Shown piece by piece: positions 7,701 through 15,412 of a stretch of 27,259 nt of DNA. The position numbers and the translations under genes are program-made. The notes under the pieces were generated by a model. It was not told where the DNA came from. It saw only the letters and a list, made by a program, of their open reading frames with translations, and ran no database searches. Numbering within the stretch: position 1 is the stretch's first letter; each line of letters begins with the position of its first letter. The DNA is from Pseudomonadota bacterium (GTDB lineage: Bacteria > Pseudomonadota > Alphaproteobacteria > Rhizobiales > Xanthobacteraceae), in NCBI GenBank assembly GCA_023435725.1, contig JAEYRD010000125.1, forward strand, positions 1 through 27,259. Direction: 5' to 3'.

Positions 7701-8951
7701 CTAAGCTCGCACCGCCGCAAGTCCAGGCACTGCGGCAAAACCCGCTTTGGTCGCATAGCCGCGCACAATCGCTTCGCGCTGGGAATAGCTCAGCACGTTG
7801 TCGACATTGTCGAAGCCGTCCGGCGCAAGCTGCTCGACGGCATCGATGACGCCCTCCGGGCCGCCCCGGCGGTTGGAGCGGACGATGTCCGCTGTCATCG
7901 GCAGGCGCTTCTTCTCGTACTCGACCAAGGCCTGCCGCGGATGCTCGGCACGCACCAGCGCGTCCGCGAGACAGCGCGCATCGAGGATCGCCTGCGAGGC
8001 TCCGTTCGAACCGACCGGATACATGGGATGCGCGGCATCGCCGAGCAGCGTGACGCGCCCGGACGACCAATAGGGCAATGGATCGCGATCGCAGGTTGGA
8101 GATTCGTAGAATTCGGGCGTTGCCGAGATCAGGCTCTTCACATCGATGTAAGGCACCGAGAAGCGCGCAACATGCGGCATCAGCTCCTCGCGCCGCCCGG
8201 GCCGCGACCAGTCCTCTTTCCGAGGCGGCGGAGCATTGCCCTCGCCGACCTTCACCAGCACCGCCCAGTTGGTGAGACGGCTCGCCGGGCTCGATCCCTC
8301 CGCGATCGGATAGATCACCACCTTGGCGTTGAGACCACCAGCCACAATCATCGATTTGCCGGTGAGGAACAGCGGCCAGTCACGCGCGCCGCGCCACAGC
8401 ATCAGGCCGTTCCAGCACGGCGGGCCCTCGTTCGGGAACAACGTGTCGCGGACGCGCGAATGGATGCCATCGGCGCCGATCAAGATATCGCCGCGCGCGG
8501 TGTGGATGTGCGCGCCCGAGCGATCGAAGAAGTAGGCCGTGACGCCGCCCTCATCCTGCGTGAAGGCGCCGAGGCGGCAGCCGGTGTGTATTTCTTCCGG
8601 CCCTAGCCGCTCCTCGACGGCGCGATGGATGACGCCTTGAAGCCGTCCGCGATGAATCGAGAATTGCGGCACGTCGTGCCCCGCATCAATGCCACGGGCT
8701 TCGCGCCAGACCTCCTGGCCGTGCCGGTTGAGGTAATAGAGCTGGTCGGTGCGGATCGCGACGTCGTCGAGCTTCTGCAGCAAGCCGAGTCCTGCGAGTT
8801 CGCGCATGGCGTGCGGCAGCGTATTGATGCCGACGCCTAGCTCGCGGATGGTATCGGCCTGCTCGAAAATCTCGCAGTCGAGGCCACGCGCCCGCAGCAT
8901 CAATGCCGTGGTGAGACCACCGATGCCGCCACCGACGATAATCGCCTTCAT
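7701..8951 (-). CDS. FAD-dependent aromatic monooxygenase (PhzS/salicylate-hydroxylase-like)
   Basis: A 416-residue group A flavoprotein hydroxylase, which would insert one oxygen atom into an aromatic ring using NAD(P)H. The dinucleotide fold GGGIGG is at 7-12, the DG motif (ADGIHSRVRDTLF) at about 160-172, and the GD motif GDAAHPMYPVGSNGAS at 304-319. The GD block resembles the phenazine hydroxylase PhzS group. The frame is open to 9020, but the ATG at 8951 has GGAG eight bases upstream and the fold starts at once, so it is the start. It follows the monooxygenase/reductase gene by 55 bases in one transcription unit. It may hydroxylate an analogue such as salicylate or a side product; the substrate is not readable. 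Confidence 0.86.
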   Translation of the reverse strand: MKAIIVGGGIGGLTTALMLRARGLDCEIFEQADTIRELGVGINTLPHAMRELAGLGLLQKLDDVAIRTDQLYYLNRHGQEVWREARGIDAGHDVPQFSIHRGRLQGVIHRAVEERLGPEEIHTGCRLGAFTQDEGGVTAYFFDRSGAHIHTARGDILIGADGIHSRVRDTLFPNEGPPCWNGLMLWRGARDWPLFLTGKSMIVAGGLNAKVVIYPIAEGSSPASRLTNWAVLVKVGEGNAPPPRKEDWSRPGRREELMPHVARFSVPYIDVKSLISATPEFYESPTCDRDPLPYWSSGRVTLLGDAAHPMYPVGSNGASQAILDARCLADALVRAEHPRQALVEYEKKRLPMTADIVRSNRRGGPEGVIDAVEQLAPDGFDNVDNVLSYSQREAIVRGYATKAGFAAVPGLAAVRA

Positions 8952-9006
8952 CGCCCCTACTCCACTCGCAATAAGCCAGGCAATGGGGTTAACGTCGCAC
9001 GGGCGG

Positions 9007-11358
9007 TCACTCCGCCGCAAGCGGCTTTGTCACCTCCGCCTTGAGCTCGGCCCGGGTCTTGGGCTTAGCCTTAATTCGCAGCTCCTCGAGATCCTGCCGA
9101 TCGCGCACGCTGTTGCGGAAAATCTGATCCTTGCCGGGCAAATATTGCGGCGGGCAGAAGGCATCGTTTGCGCCGTACCAGGCCGCCGCCTTCATGGTGA
9201 AGAACGGATCGACCAGATGCGGCCGGCCGAGTGCGACGAGGTCTGCCCGGCCTGCAGCCAGGATCGTGTTGGCCTGGTCCGCCGTCGTGATGTTGCCGAC
9301 ACACATGGTGGCCACGCGCGCCTCGTTGCGGACCTGGTCCGAGAACGGTGTCTGGAACATGCGCCCGTAGACCGGCTGCGCATCGCGCACGGTCTGCCCA
9401 GTCGAAACGTCGACGAGATCGACGCCGGCCTCGGCAAAGGCGCGCGCAATGGCGACAGCGTCGTCGCCGGTGATGCCGCCATCAGCCCAGTCGGTCGCGG
9501 AAATGCGGACCGACATCGGCTTGTGCGACGGCCACACCACCCGCAGCGCCTCGAAGATCTCGAGCGGAAAACGCAGGCGATTGGCGAGCGACCCGCCATA
9601 TTCATCCGTACGGCCGTTCGTCAGCGGCGAGATGAAGCTCGCGAGTAGATAACCATGAGCGCAGTGCAGCTCGAGCATATCGAAGCCGCAGCGCCCGCCG
9701 CGCTCGGCCGCCGCGACGAATGCATCCCTCACTGCATTCATTGTGGCGCGGTCAAGCTCGCGCGGCACCTGGCTGTCGGGAAAGTAAGGCAGCGGTGATG
9801 CCGAGAAGATCTCCCAGCCACCTTCGTCCAGCGGGCGGTCCATGCCGTCCCACATCAGCTTCGTCGCACCCTTGCGACCGGCGTGGCCCAATTGCAGGCA
9901 GATCTTCGCGGCCGAATTGCCGTGAACGAAATCCACGATGCGGCGCCAGGCCGCCTCCTGCTCGTCGTTCCACAGGCCAGCGCAGCCGGGCGTGATCCGG
10001 GCATCGCGGCTGATGCAGGTCATTTCCGTGAAGATCAGGCCGGCACCGCCGATCGCACGCGATCCGTAGTGCACCAGATGGAAATCGGTCGGTACCCCCT
10101 CCTTTGCCGAGTACATACACATCGGCGACATCACGGCGCGATTGGCGATCTCCATCTCGCGCAGCCGGAACGGCTGGAACAGCGGCACCATCGGGCTGCT
10201 GGTGTCGACATCGAAGCCGTTGTCGCGAACCTGCTTGGCAAACGACTTCTCGACCTCAGCAACGAAATCCGGCGCCCGCAGCTTCAGATTGTCATAGGTG
10301 ATCGCCTTCGAGCGCGTCATCACGCCGAAGGCAAACTGCACGGGATCGAAATCCCAGAAGCGATCGACGTGCTCGAACCAAACCAGCGAGACGTCGGCGG
10401 CGTGCTGTGTCTTCTCAACTTCTTCGCGGCGGCCATGCTCATAGACGTCCAACGCCGCCTTGATGTCGGGCGCCTTCTCCATCGCGTCGGCCAGCGCGAT
10501 CGCGTCTTCCATCGCCAGCTTGGTGCCGGAACCGATCGAGAAATGTGCGCTCGCCTTGGCGTCGCCGAGCAGGACCATGTTGTCCTTGACCCAGCGTTTG
10601 CTGCGGATCATCGGGAAATTGCGCCACATCGAGCGATTGGTGAGCAGCTTGTGCCCGTCGAGGAACCAGCCAAAGATTTCGGCCATCCGCGCGGCGGACT
10701 GAGTCTCATTCAGCCCCGTCAGCCCTGCCCGCTCGAACGTCTCCGGATCGGTCTCGAAGATCCAGGTCGAGTGCCCGACCTCGTACTGATAGGCGTGGGC
10801 GATGAACGGTCCCCACTCTGTCTCCTGGAAGATGAAGGTGAAGGCATCGAGCGGCCTGGTCGATCCCATCCAGGCAAACTTGTTGGATCGGAGGTCGACT
10901 TCCGGCTGGAAGTGATCGACGTATTTCTCGCGGAAGCGGCTGTTGATACCATCCGCAATCAGAATGAGATCGGCGTCGGCGAAGCGGGATTCGTCATCGA
11001 TGTCCACTTCGAAATGCAGGTTAACGCCGAGTTCTCGCGCCCGCTCCTGCAGGATCAGCAGCAGCTTGCGCCGCGAGCAGCCGCAAAAACCGTTGCCACC
11101 GACCCGGTGCACGGTGCCGCGGAAATGTACGGCGATGTCGTCCCAGTATGCGAATTCCTGGGTGATACGGCGGTAGCTCGGGAGGTCGTGCTTCTCGAAA
11201 TTGTCCAGCGTGGCGTCTGAGAACACCACGCCGAAGCCAAACGTGTCATCGGCGCGGTTGCGCTCGTAGACCGTGATGTCGGCGTTCGGCCGCTGCTTCC
11301 TCAGCAGGATCGCAGCATAGAGACCCGCAGGTCCGCCACCGATGATCGCGACTTTCAT
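9007..11358 (-). CDS. abmA: 2-aminobenzoyl-CoA monooxygenase/reductase (bifunctional FAD-OYE fusion)
   Basis: A 783-residue fusion. Residues 1-375 are an FAD hydroxylase: GGGPAG at 7-12, ADGINSRFR from 135, GD at 265-266. Residues about 391-745 are an old-yellow-enzyme (FMN) domain of the YqjM type: Cys414 and Tyr416 in MSPMCMY, His565, His568 and Tyr570 in HCAHGY, and YGGS at 587-590. This architecture is that of Azoarcus evansii AbmA, which hydroxylates 2-aminobenzoyl-CoA at C5 and then reduces the ring to a non-aromatic cyclohexene-type CoA ester. Database names often read salicylyl-CoA 5-hydroxylase because the first domain resembles it. GAGG precedes the ATG. It has its own promoter under a near-perfect palindrome (11384-11411). 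It is the signature gene of the cluster. All OYE active-site residues look intact. Confidence 0.92.
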   Translation of the reverse strand: MKVAIIGGGPAGLYAAILLRKQRPNADITVYERNRADDTFGFGVVFSDATLDNFEKHDLPSYRRITQEFAYWDDIAVHFRGTVHRVGGNGFCGCSRRKLLLILQERARELGVNLHFEVDIDDESRFADADLILIADGINSRFREKYVDHFQPEVDLRSNKFAWMGSTRPLDAFTFIFQETEWGPFIAHAYQYEVGHSTWIFETDPETFERAGLTGLNETQSAARMAEIFGWFLDGHKLLTNRSMWRNFPMIRSKRWVKDNMVLLGDAKASAHFSIGSGTKLAMEDAIALADAMEKAPDIKAALDVYEHGRREEVEKTQHAADVSLVWFEHVDRFWDFDPVQFAFGVMTRSKAITYDNLKLRAPDFVAEVEKSFAKQVRDNGFDVDTSSPMVPLFQPFRLREMEIANRAVMSPMCMYSAKEGVPTDFHLVHYGSRAIGGAGLIFTEMTCISRDARITPGCAGLWNDEQEAAWRRIVDFVHGNSAAKICLQLGHAGRKGATKLMWDGMDRPLDEGGWEIFSASPLPYFPDSQVPRELDRATMNAVRDAFVAAAERGGRCGFDMLELHCAHGYLLASFISPLTNGRTDEYGGSLANRLRFPLEIFEALRVVWPSHKPMSVRISATDWADGGITGDDAVAIARAFAEAGVDLVDVSTGQTVRDAQPVYGRMFQTPFSDQVRNEARVATMCVGNITTADQANTILAAGRADLVALGRPHLVDPFFTMKAAAWYGANDAFCPPQYLPGKDQIFRNSVRDRQDLEELRIKAKPKTRAELKAEVTKPLAAE

Positions 11359-11383
11359 GGGAGCCTCGCCAATTGATCCGGCG

Positions 11384-11417
11384 GGAATTATTTTAACCCT
11401 AAAATAATTCCGCGCAA
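11384..11417 (-). promoter_or_regulatory. Promoter and perfect palindromic operator of the monooxygenase/reductase gene
   Basis: GGAATTATTTTA (11384-11395) and TAAAATAATTCC (11400-11411) are a perfect 12-bp inverted repeat around ACCC. On the minus strand TTGCGC (11412-11417), a 16-base spacer and TAAAAT (11390-11395) make a promoter identical in layout to that of the ligase gene. The right edge of the promoter lies 31 bases from the ATG at 11358. Complete overlap of palindrome and core promoter argues for a repressor site. The palindrome is seen directly; the binding protein is inferred. Confidence 0.72.
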
Positions 11418-11457
11418 GTCCCCGCTGCCGGCCTCCCCGCGGGAAAAGCTCGCCGAC

Positions 11458-12294
11458 TCAGTCGCCCCTGAAGACGGGCTTGACCTTGTTTGCGAAAGCC
11501 TCGAAGGCGCGCTCGAAATCCGCCGTCGTCATGCACAGCGCTTGGGCAACGGCTTCCGCCTCGATAGCTTCTTCCACCGACATTGCCCATTCCATCGCCA
11601 GCATACGCTTGGTCATTGTATTGCCGAAGGTCGGCCCCTCCGCGATCTGCTTTGCCAGCAACTGCGCCTGGGGTAGCACTTGCTCCGTCGTGACGATGCG
11701 GCTGAAGAAGCCCCAGCGCTCGCCCTCCTCCGCGGTCATGAACCGGCCGGTATAGAGCAACTCGGAGGCGCGGGACTGCCCGATGATCCGCGGCAGGATC
11801 GCGCAGGCGCCCATGTCGCAGCCGGCAAGGCCCACCTTGTTGAATAGAAACGCGACCTTGGCGCCGCTCGCCGCGAGGCGCATGTCTGACGCCATCGCGA
11901 TGATGGCGCCGGCGCCGGCGCAGATGCCTTCGACTGCAGCCACGATCGGCTGCGGGCAGGCGCGCATCGCCTTGACAAGCTCGCCCGTCATTCGCGTGAA
12001 GGCCGTCAGCCCCTTCGTATCCATCTTCACGAGCGGGCCGATGATCTCGAACACGTCGCCGCCGGACGAGAAATTGCCGCCGGCGCCGGTGACGACGATG
12101 GCCTTGACCGCGTCATCAAACGCACAGGCGCGGAAGAAATCCGTCAGTTGCCGATAGCTCTCGAACGTCAGAGGATTCTTCCGTTCTGGACGATTGAGCG
12201 TCACCGTGGCAACGCCGTCGACCACGGCCAGCAGGAAGTGTTGCGGCGAATAGTCCGCGAGCGGCAGAGTGACGGGATTAGCTGGTCTGCTCAT
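11458..12294 (-). CDS. Enoyl-CoA hydratase/isomerase-family (crotonase) protein with non-standard active site
   Basis: A 278-residue crotonase. The oxyanion-hole blocks are present (FSSGGD around 75-80 and GICAGAGA at 123-130). By hand alignment to rat enoyl-CoA hydratase the two catalytic glutamates are replaced (Ile131 and Lys153), while Asp160 in VGLAGCDMG occupies the region where MenB, BadI and 4-chlorobenzoyl-CoA dehalogenase carry a catalytic aspartate. A simple hydratase is therefore doubtful. A ring-opening C-C hydrolase or an isomerase on the alicyclic CoA ester is a reasonable alternative, which would fit a pathway that needs ring cleavage after the monooxygenase/reductase. AAGGAG precedes the ATG. 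It lies 39 bases after the SDR gene in the same direction. The alignment was made by eye. Confidence 0.85.
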   Translation of the reverse strand: MSRPANPVTLPLADYSPQHFLLAVVDGVATVTLNRPERKNPLTFESYRQLTDFFRACAFDDAVKAIVVTGAGGNFSSGGDVFEIIGPLVKMDTKGLTAFTRMTGELVKAMRACPQPIVAAVEGICAGAGAIIAMASDMRLAASGAKVAFLFNKVGLAGCDMGACAILPRIIGQSRASELLYTGRFMTAEEGERWGFFSRIVTTEQVLPQAQLLAKQIAEGPTFGNTMTKRMLAMEWAMSVEEAIEAEAVAQALCMTTADFERAFEAFANKVKPVFRGD

Positions 12295-12333
12295 GCGATC
12301 TCCTTGGCTTTCTTGTTCCGAACCCGCCTCACG

Positions 12334-13095
12334 CTAGATCTCACCACCGGCAACGGCGATCGCCTGCCCAGTGATCGCACCGGCGCCCTCGCCGCACAAC
12401 CAGAGCACCGCATCCGCCACCTCTTGAGGCGTGATCAGCCTTCCTTGCGGATTATGCTTCGCAAGCTCGGCGATCGCCTGCTCGCGGGTTCGCCCCGTCT
12501 TCTTCATGATGTTTTCGATGCCGCCGGCAACGAGATCGGTATCGGTGAAGCCGGGACAGACCGCATTCACGGTCACATTGCTGCCGGCCATTTCAAGGGC
12601 GAGCGAGCGCACGAGACCGACCACCGCGTGCTTGGCGGCCGTGTACGCGCTCACGTAGGCATAACCTTTGAGCCCGGCCGTCGACGCGATCGCCACGATG
12701 CGTCCGTAGGGGCGACCCTTCATCCCTGGCAGCACGGCGCTGATGGCGTGGACCACGCCCATGAAATTGACATCCATCATGCGCGAAAAAAGTGCACTGT
12801 CCGATCTCGCGAATGGCGCGGATTCAGCACTGCCCGCGTTGGCGATGAGGATATCGATCGGCTTCCGCGCACTCGCCTCCGTGATGGCGGCCCTCAACGC
12901 AGCTTCATCTGAAACGTCGGCGACTGCCGAAAACTGCGCAGCTCCCGCGCTGACCGCCTCTTCGAGAGTTGCCGCATTCCTGCCAAGCACCGTTACAGTG
13001 GCACCCGCACCGACAAGGGACGCAGCAATCGCGCGACCGATGCCGCGACCACCACCGGTCACCAGCGCGTGCGGCGAATGCGGCAATGCGGACAT
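12334..13095 (-). CDS. Short-chain dehydrogenase/reductase
   Basis: A 253-residue classical SDR. The cofactor loop TGGGRGIG is at 13-20, NAG at 86-88, and the catalytic Ser138, Tyr151 and Lys155 (YTAAK) are all in place. It probably oxidises a hydroxyacyl-CoA or alicyclic alcohol intermediate with NAD(P); the residue after the second strand (Gly38-Arg39) hints at NADP use but is not decisive. AGGGAG seven bases before the ATG supports the start. It heads the minus-strand unit SDR, crotonase and onward, divergent from the hydrolase operon, with an operator-like site just upstream. The exact substrate is inferred from context only. Confidence 0.87.
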   Translation of the reverse strand: MSALPHSPHALVTGGGRGIGRAIAASLVGAGATVTVLGRNAATLEEAVSAGAAQFSAVADVSDEAALRAAITEASARKPIDILIANAGSAESAPFARSDSALFSRMMDVNFMGVVHAISAVLPGMKGRPYGRIVAIASTAGLKGYAYVSAYTAAKHAVVGLVRSLALEMAGSNVTVNAVCPGFTDTDLVAGGIENIMKKTGRTREQAIAELAKHNPQGRLITPQEVADAVLWLCGEGAGAITGQAIAVAGGEI

Positions 13096-13132
13096 GCGCG
13101 GGCTCCCTGGGATCTGCAGCTCGTTTCCCTCG

Positions 13133-13157
13133 ATATATTTTAACCTTCAAGTTTTTG
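13133..13157 (-). promoter_or_regulatory. Operator-like site upstream of the SDR gene
   Basis: TTTTA-ACCT-TCAAG (13138-13151) resembles the cluster motif. On the minus strand TAAAAT (13137-13142) could be the -10, predicting a start near 13130 and a leader of about 35 bases to the SDR ATG. No good -35 lies 16-17 bases upstream of it. The match is weaker than at the ligase and monooxygenase sites. Confidence 0.45.
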
Positions 13158-13210
13158 CAACGAAAGCGGCGATCGACGCTGCGAAAGCCCGCACGCGAGA
13201 GACCGGCCCG

Positions 13211-13236
13211 AATATTGCTTTAAGTATAAAATTATC
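13211..13236 (+). promoter_or_regulatory. Operator-like site upstream of the hydrolase operon
   Basis: CTTTA-AGTA-TAAAATTATC (13218-13236) matches the cluster motif in the plus direction. TAAAAT at 13227-13232 could be the -10, giving a leader of about 54 bases to the GTG at 13293. The -35 is poor, as expected if expression is low or needs an activator. Together with the site at 13133-13157 it gives one operator per direction in this 197-base divergent region, which shows nothing else. Confidence 0.45.
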
Positions 13237-13292
13237 TCTTCCCATCCCCCACAGGCCTGTTAGCATCGACGGGCCAAGCAAAAGGATGTCGT

Positions 13293-14108
13293 GTGTCGCA
13301 GCCTGCGCCAATGATAACAAGGGACGGACGTTTCGCCTATGAAGCCGCGGGCGATCCGGGCGCGATACCCTTGATTTTCCTGCATGGCATCGGCGGCGAG
13401 GCACGGGCTTGGCGGCATCAGCTTGCTACATTCAGCAACCGCTTCCACGCAATCGCATGGGACATGCCGGGCTATGGCGGGTCCGCGCCGCTGGCCAGCG
13501 TCAGCATCGCTGCCCTGGCTGATGCGCTCCAGCAATTCATCGTGCAACTTGGTGCGGCTAAGCCAATTCTGGTCGGCCATTCGATCGGCGGCATGATCGT
13601 CCAGAAATGGCTGGTGCAGTCCCCCAAATTGGCGCGCGCGATCGTCCTCGCGCAGACCAGCCCGGCGTTCGGCAAGGCCGACGGCGACTGGCAGAGATCG
13701 TTCATCGCGGCTCGTCTTGGACCGCTCGACCGCGGCGAGACGATGAAGTCGCTCGCGCCCTCACTGGTGAGGGAACTTGTGGGCGACGATCCGGATCCGC
13801 CGGGAATGGAGCTTGCGCGGGAGTGCATGGCAAGCGTGCCCGAGGCGAGCTATCGGGCCATGATGCTGGCCTTGATCGGCTTCGATCAACGCAGCACGCT
13901 CAAGGATATATCCGTCCCGACGCTGCTGCTGTCCGGCTCCAAGGACAACAACGCGCCAGCGCCCATGATGGCCAAGACAGCGACTTACATTCCTTCGGCC
14001 AAATATGTCGAGCTGGCCGGCGTCGGTCATCTCGCCAACCTTGAACGCCCCGATGCCTTTGACGAGGCTCTCGGCCAATTCCTGAATTCCGTTGCGACCA
14101 AAGCGTAA
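13293..14108 (+). CDS. Alpha/beta-hydrolase
   Basis: A 271-residue alpha/beta-hydrolase with the full triad: Ser97 in GHSIGG, Asp218 in SGSKDN and His246 in GVGHLAN. HGIGG at 31-35 is the oxyanion loop. It resembles the 3-oxoadipate enol-lactonase and ring-fission hydrolase group; a thioesterase, lactonase or C-C/C-N hydrolase would all be possible. The GTG at 13293 is chosen because AAGGA lies about 7 bases upstream; an in-frame ATG at 13311 is the alternative. It is first in a five-gene plus-strand operon, 12 bases before the acyl-CoA-dehydrogenase-like gene. A link to NicD-type deformylases was considered because of the NicX-like gene downstream, but I see no specific similarity. Confidence 0.85.
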   Translation: MSQPAPMITRDGRFAYEAAGDPGAIPLIFLHGIGGEARAWRHQLATFSNRFHAIAWDMPGYGGSAPLASVSIAALADALQQFIVQLGAAKPILVGHSIGGMIVQKWLVQSPKLARAIVLAQTSPAFGKADGDWQRSFIAARLGPLDRGETMKSLAPSLVRELVGDDPDPPGMELARECMASVPEASYRAMMLALIGFDQRSTLKDISVPTLLLSGSKDNNAPAPMMAKTATYIPSAKYVELAGVGHLANLERPDAFDEALGQFLNSVATKA

Positions 14109-14120
14109 GGTGACTGCGCA

Positions 14121-15410
14121 ATGACCATGCAAGTCAGTAAGAACATCGGCGCTACTAACAAGGTTGCCCTTGATCTTCCGATCTTTGATCCCGTGGCGTT
14201 CCGCTTGAGCGACGAGCAGGCCGGCATTATCACGCGGGCAAGAGAGATTGGTCAGAGCGTGTTTGCCGTTCGAGCCGCGACCTACGATCGCGAGGCGATC
14301 TTCCCGACCGAGAACTATCGCGACCTGCATCGGGTCGGCCTGCTCGGCATCGCCGTGCCCAAGAAGCACGGCGGGCTCGGCGTGAACTATCAAACCTATG
14401 CCTTGGCGGCAGCCGAGATCGGCCGCTATTGCGGCGCGACCGCGCTCACCTGGAACATGCATGTCTGCTCGACGCTGTGGTCGGGCCGACTGGCTGATGA
14501 TCTCGACATGGACGCGGAGACCCGCGCGGAACACGAGAAGCGGCGCGCAGTCCACTACAAGCGCATCATCGAGGACGGGGCGATCTACTCGCAGCCATTC
14601 TCCGAGGGCGGAGCTGCCGCCGCGGGTGGCGTCGCTTTCGGCACGGAAGCAAAGCCGGTCGAAGGCGGCTGGATCGTCAACGGCAAGAAGATCTTTGCAT
14701 CGCTCTCCGGCCACGCCGACTATTACGGCGTGCTCTGCACCGAAATCGAGGAAGGCGAAAAGGCTTCGCGCCGCAACACCCTTTATCTGGCGATCCCCGC
14801 GACATCGAAGGGCGTCTCGGTCGTCGGCGACTGGGATCCGCTCGGCATGCGCGGGACGGTCTCGCGGACGCTCCTGTTCAAGGATGTGTTCGTGCCGGAG
14901 GATTCTGCGCTGATGCCGCGCGGCGTCTACTTCCAGGCCGCGATGCGCTGGCCGCACATGTTTCTGACGCTGTCGCCGACCTATATGGGCCTCGCGCAAG
15001 CCGCTTACGATTTCACCGTGCGTTACTTGCGCGGCGAAGTGCCGGGCACGCCGCCGGTCAAGCGCCGGATGTATCCGACCAAGCAGATCGCGGTCGCGCA
15101 GATGCAGATCAAGCTCGAACAGATCAAGACGATCTGGTTCCAGGCTGTCACGGAGGCGCGCGCCAACCCAAGCAAGGAGCAGGTGCTGCGGGCCTATGCC
15201 GCGCAATATTCGGTAATGGAAGGCGCCAATGAGCTCGCCGCGCTTGCGATCCGCACCTGCGGCGGTCAGGCCATGCTCCGGTCGCTGCCGCTCGAGCGTA
15301 TCTATCGCGACAGCCGCTGCGGCTCGCTGATGCTGCCCTGGACAGCCGAGCTCTGCCTCGACCGCATCGGTCGCGAGGCGCTATACGAGGCCGGCGAAAC
15401 GGACGATTGA
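14121..15410 (+). CDS. Acyl-CoA dehydrogenase-family flavoprotein, catalytic glutamate not evident
   Basis: A 429-residue protein with the acyl-CoA dehydrogenase fold: N-terminal helices (about 30-150), a middle beta domain containing YSQPFSEGGAAAAGG and a C-terminal helical bundle. Near the C-terminus the family normally shows a YEGT-type glutamate that acts as base. Here the block reads RDSRCGSLMLPWTAE, and the alternative isovaleryl-type position (ahead of GLAQAAYD) is methionine by hand alignment. It may use another base, or may not be a classical dehydrogenase. In context it would desaturate or oxidise a CoA intermediate. Tight spacing ties it to the hydrolase before it and the ligase after it, whose TTGA overlaps its stop. 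Confidence 0.84.
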   Translation: MTMQVSKNIGATNKVALDLPIFDPVAFRLSDEQAGIITRAREIGQSVFAVRAATYDREAIFPTENYRDLHRVGLLGIAVPKKHGGLGVNYQTYALAAAEIGRYCGATALTWNMHVCSTLWSGRLADDLDMDAETRAEHEKRRAVHYKRIIEDGAIYSQPFSEGGAAAAGGVAFGTEAKPVEGGWIVNGKKIFASLSGHADYYGVLCTEIEEGEKASRRNTLYLAIPATSKGVSVVGDWDPLGMRGTVSRTLLFKDVFVPEDSALMPRGVYFQAAMRWPHMFLTLSPTYMGLAQAAYDFTVRYLRGEVPGTPPVKRRMYPTKQIAVAQMQIKLEQIKTIWFQAVTEARANPSKEQVLRAYAAQYSVMEGANELAALAIRTCGGQAMLRSLPLERIYRDSRCGSLMLPWTAELCLDRIGREALYEAGETDD

Positions 15411-15412
15411 CG

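Noticed and set aside
9883..11220. Plus-strand open frame (445 codons) inside the monooxygenase/reductase gene
   Set aside because: It is antisense to a recognised enzyme with intact motifs. The predicted protein has no recognisable domain.
13293..14108. NicD-type N-formylmaleamate deformylase role for the alpha/beta-hydrolase
   Set aside because: Size and triad are compatible, but these are common to the whole superfamily, the gene is in a different operon from the NicX-like gene, and I see no specific similarity.
13761..15206. Minus-strand open frame (481 codons) across the hydrolase and dehydrogenase-like genes
   Set aside because: It spans two real plus-strand genes and their junction in antisense and has no domain or ribosome binding site.
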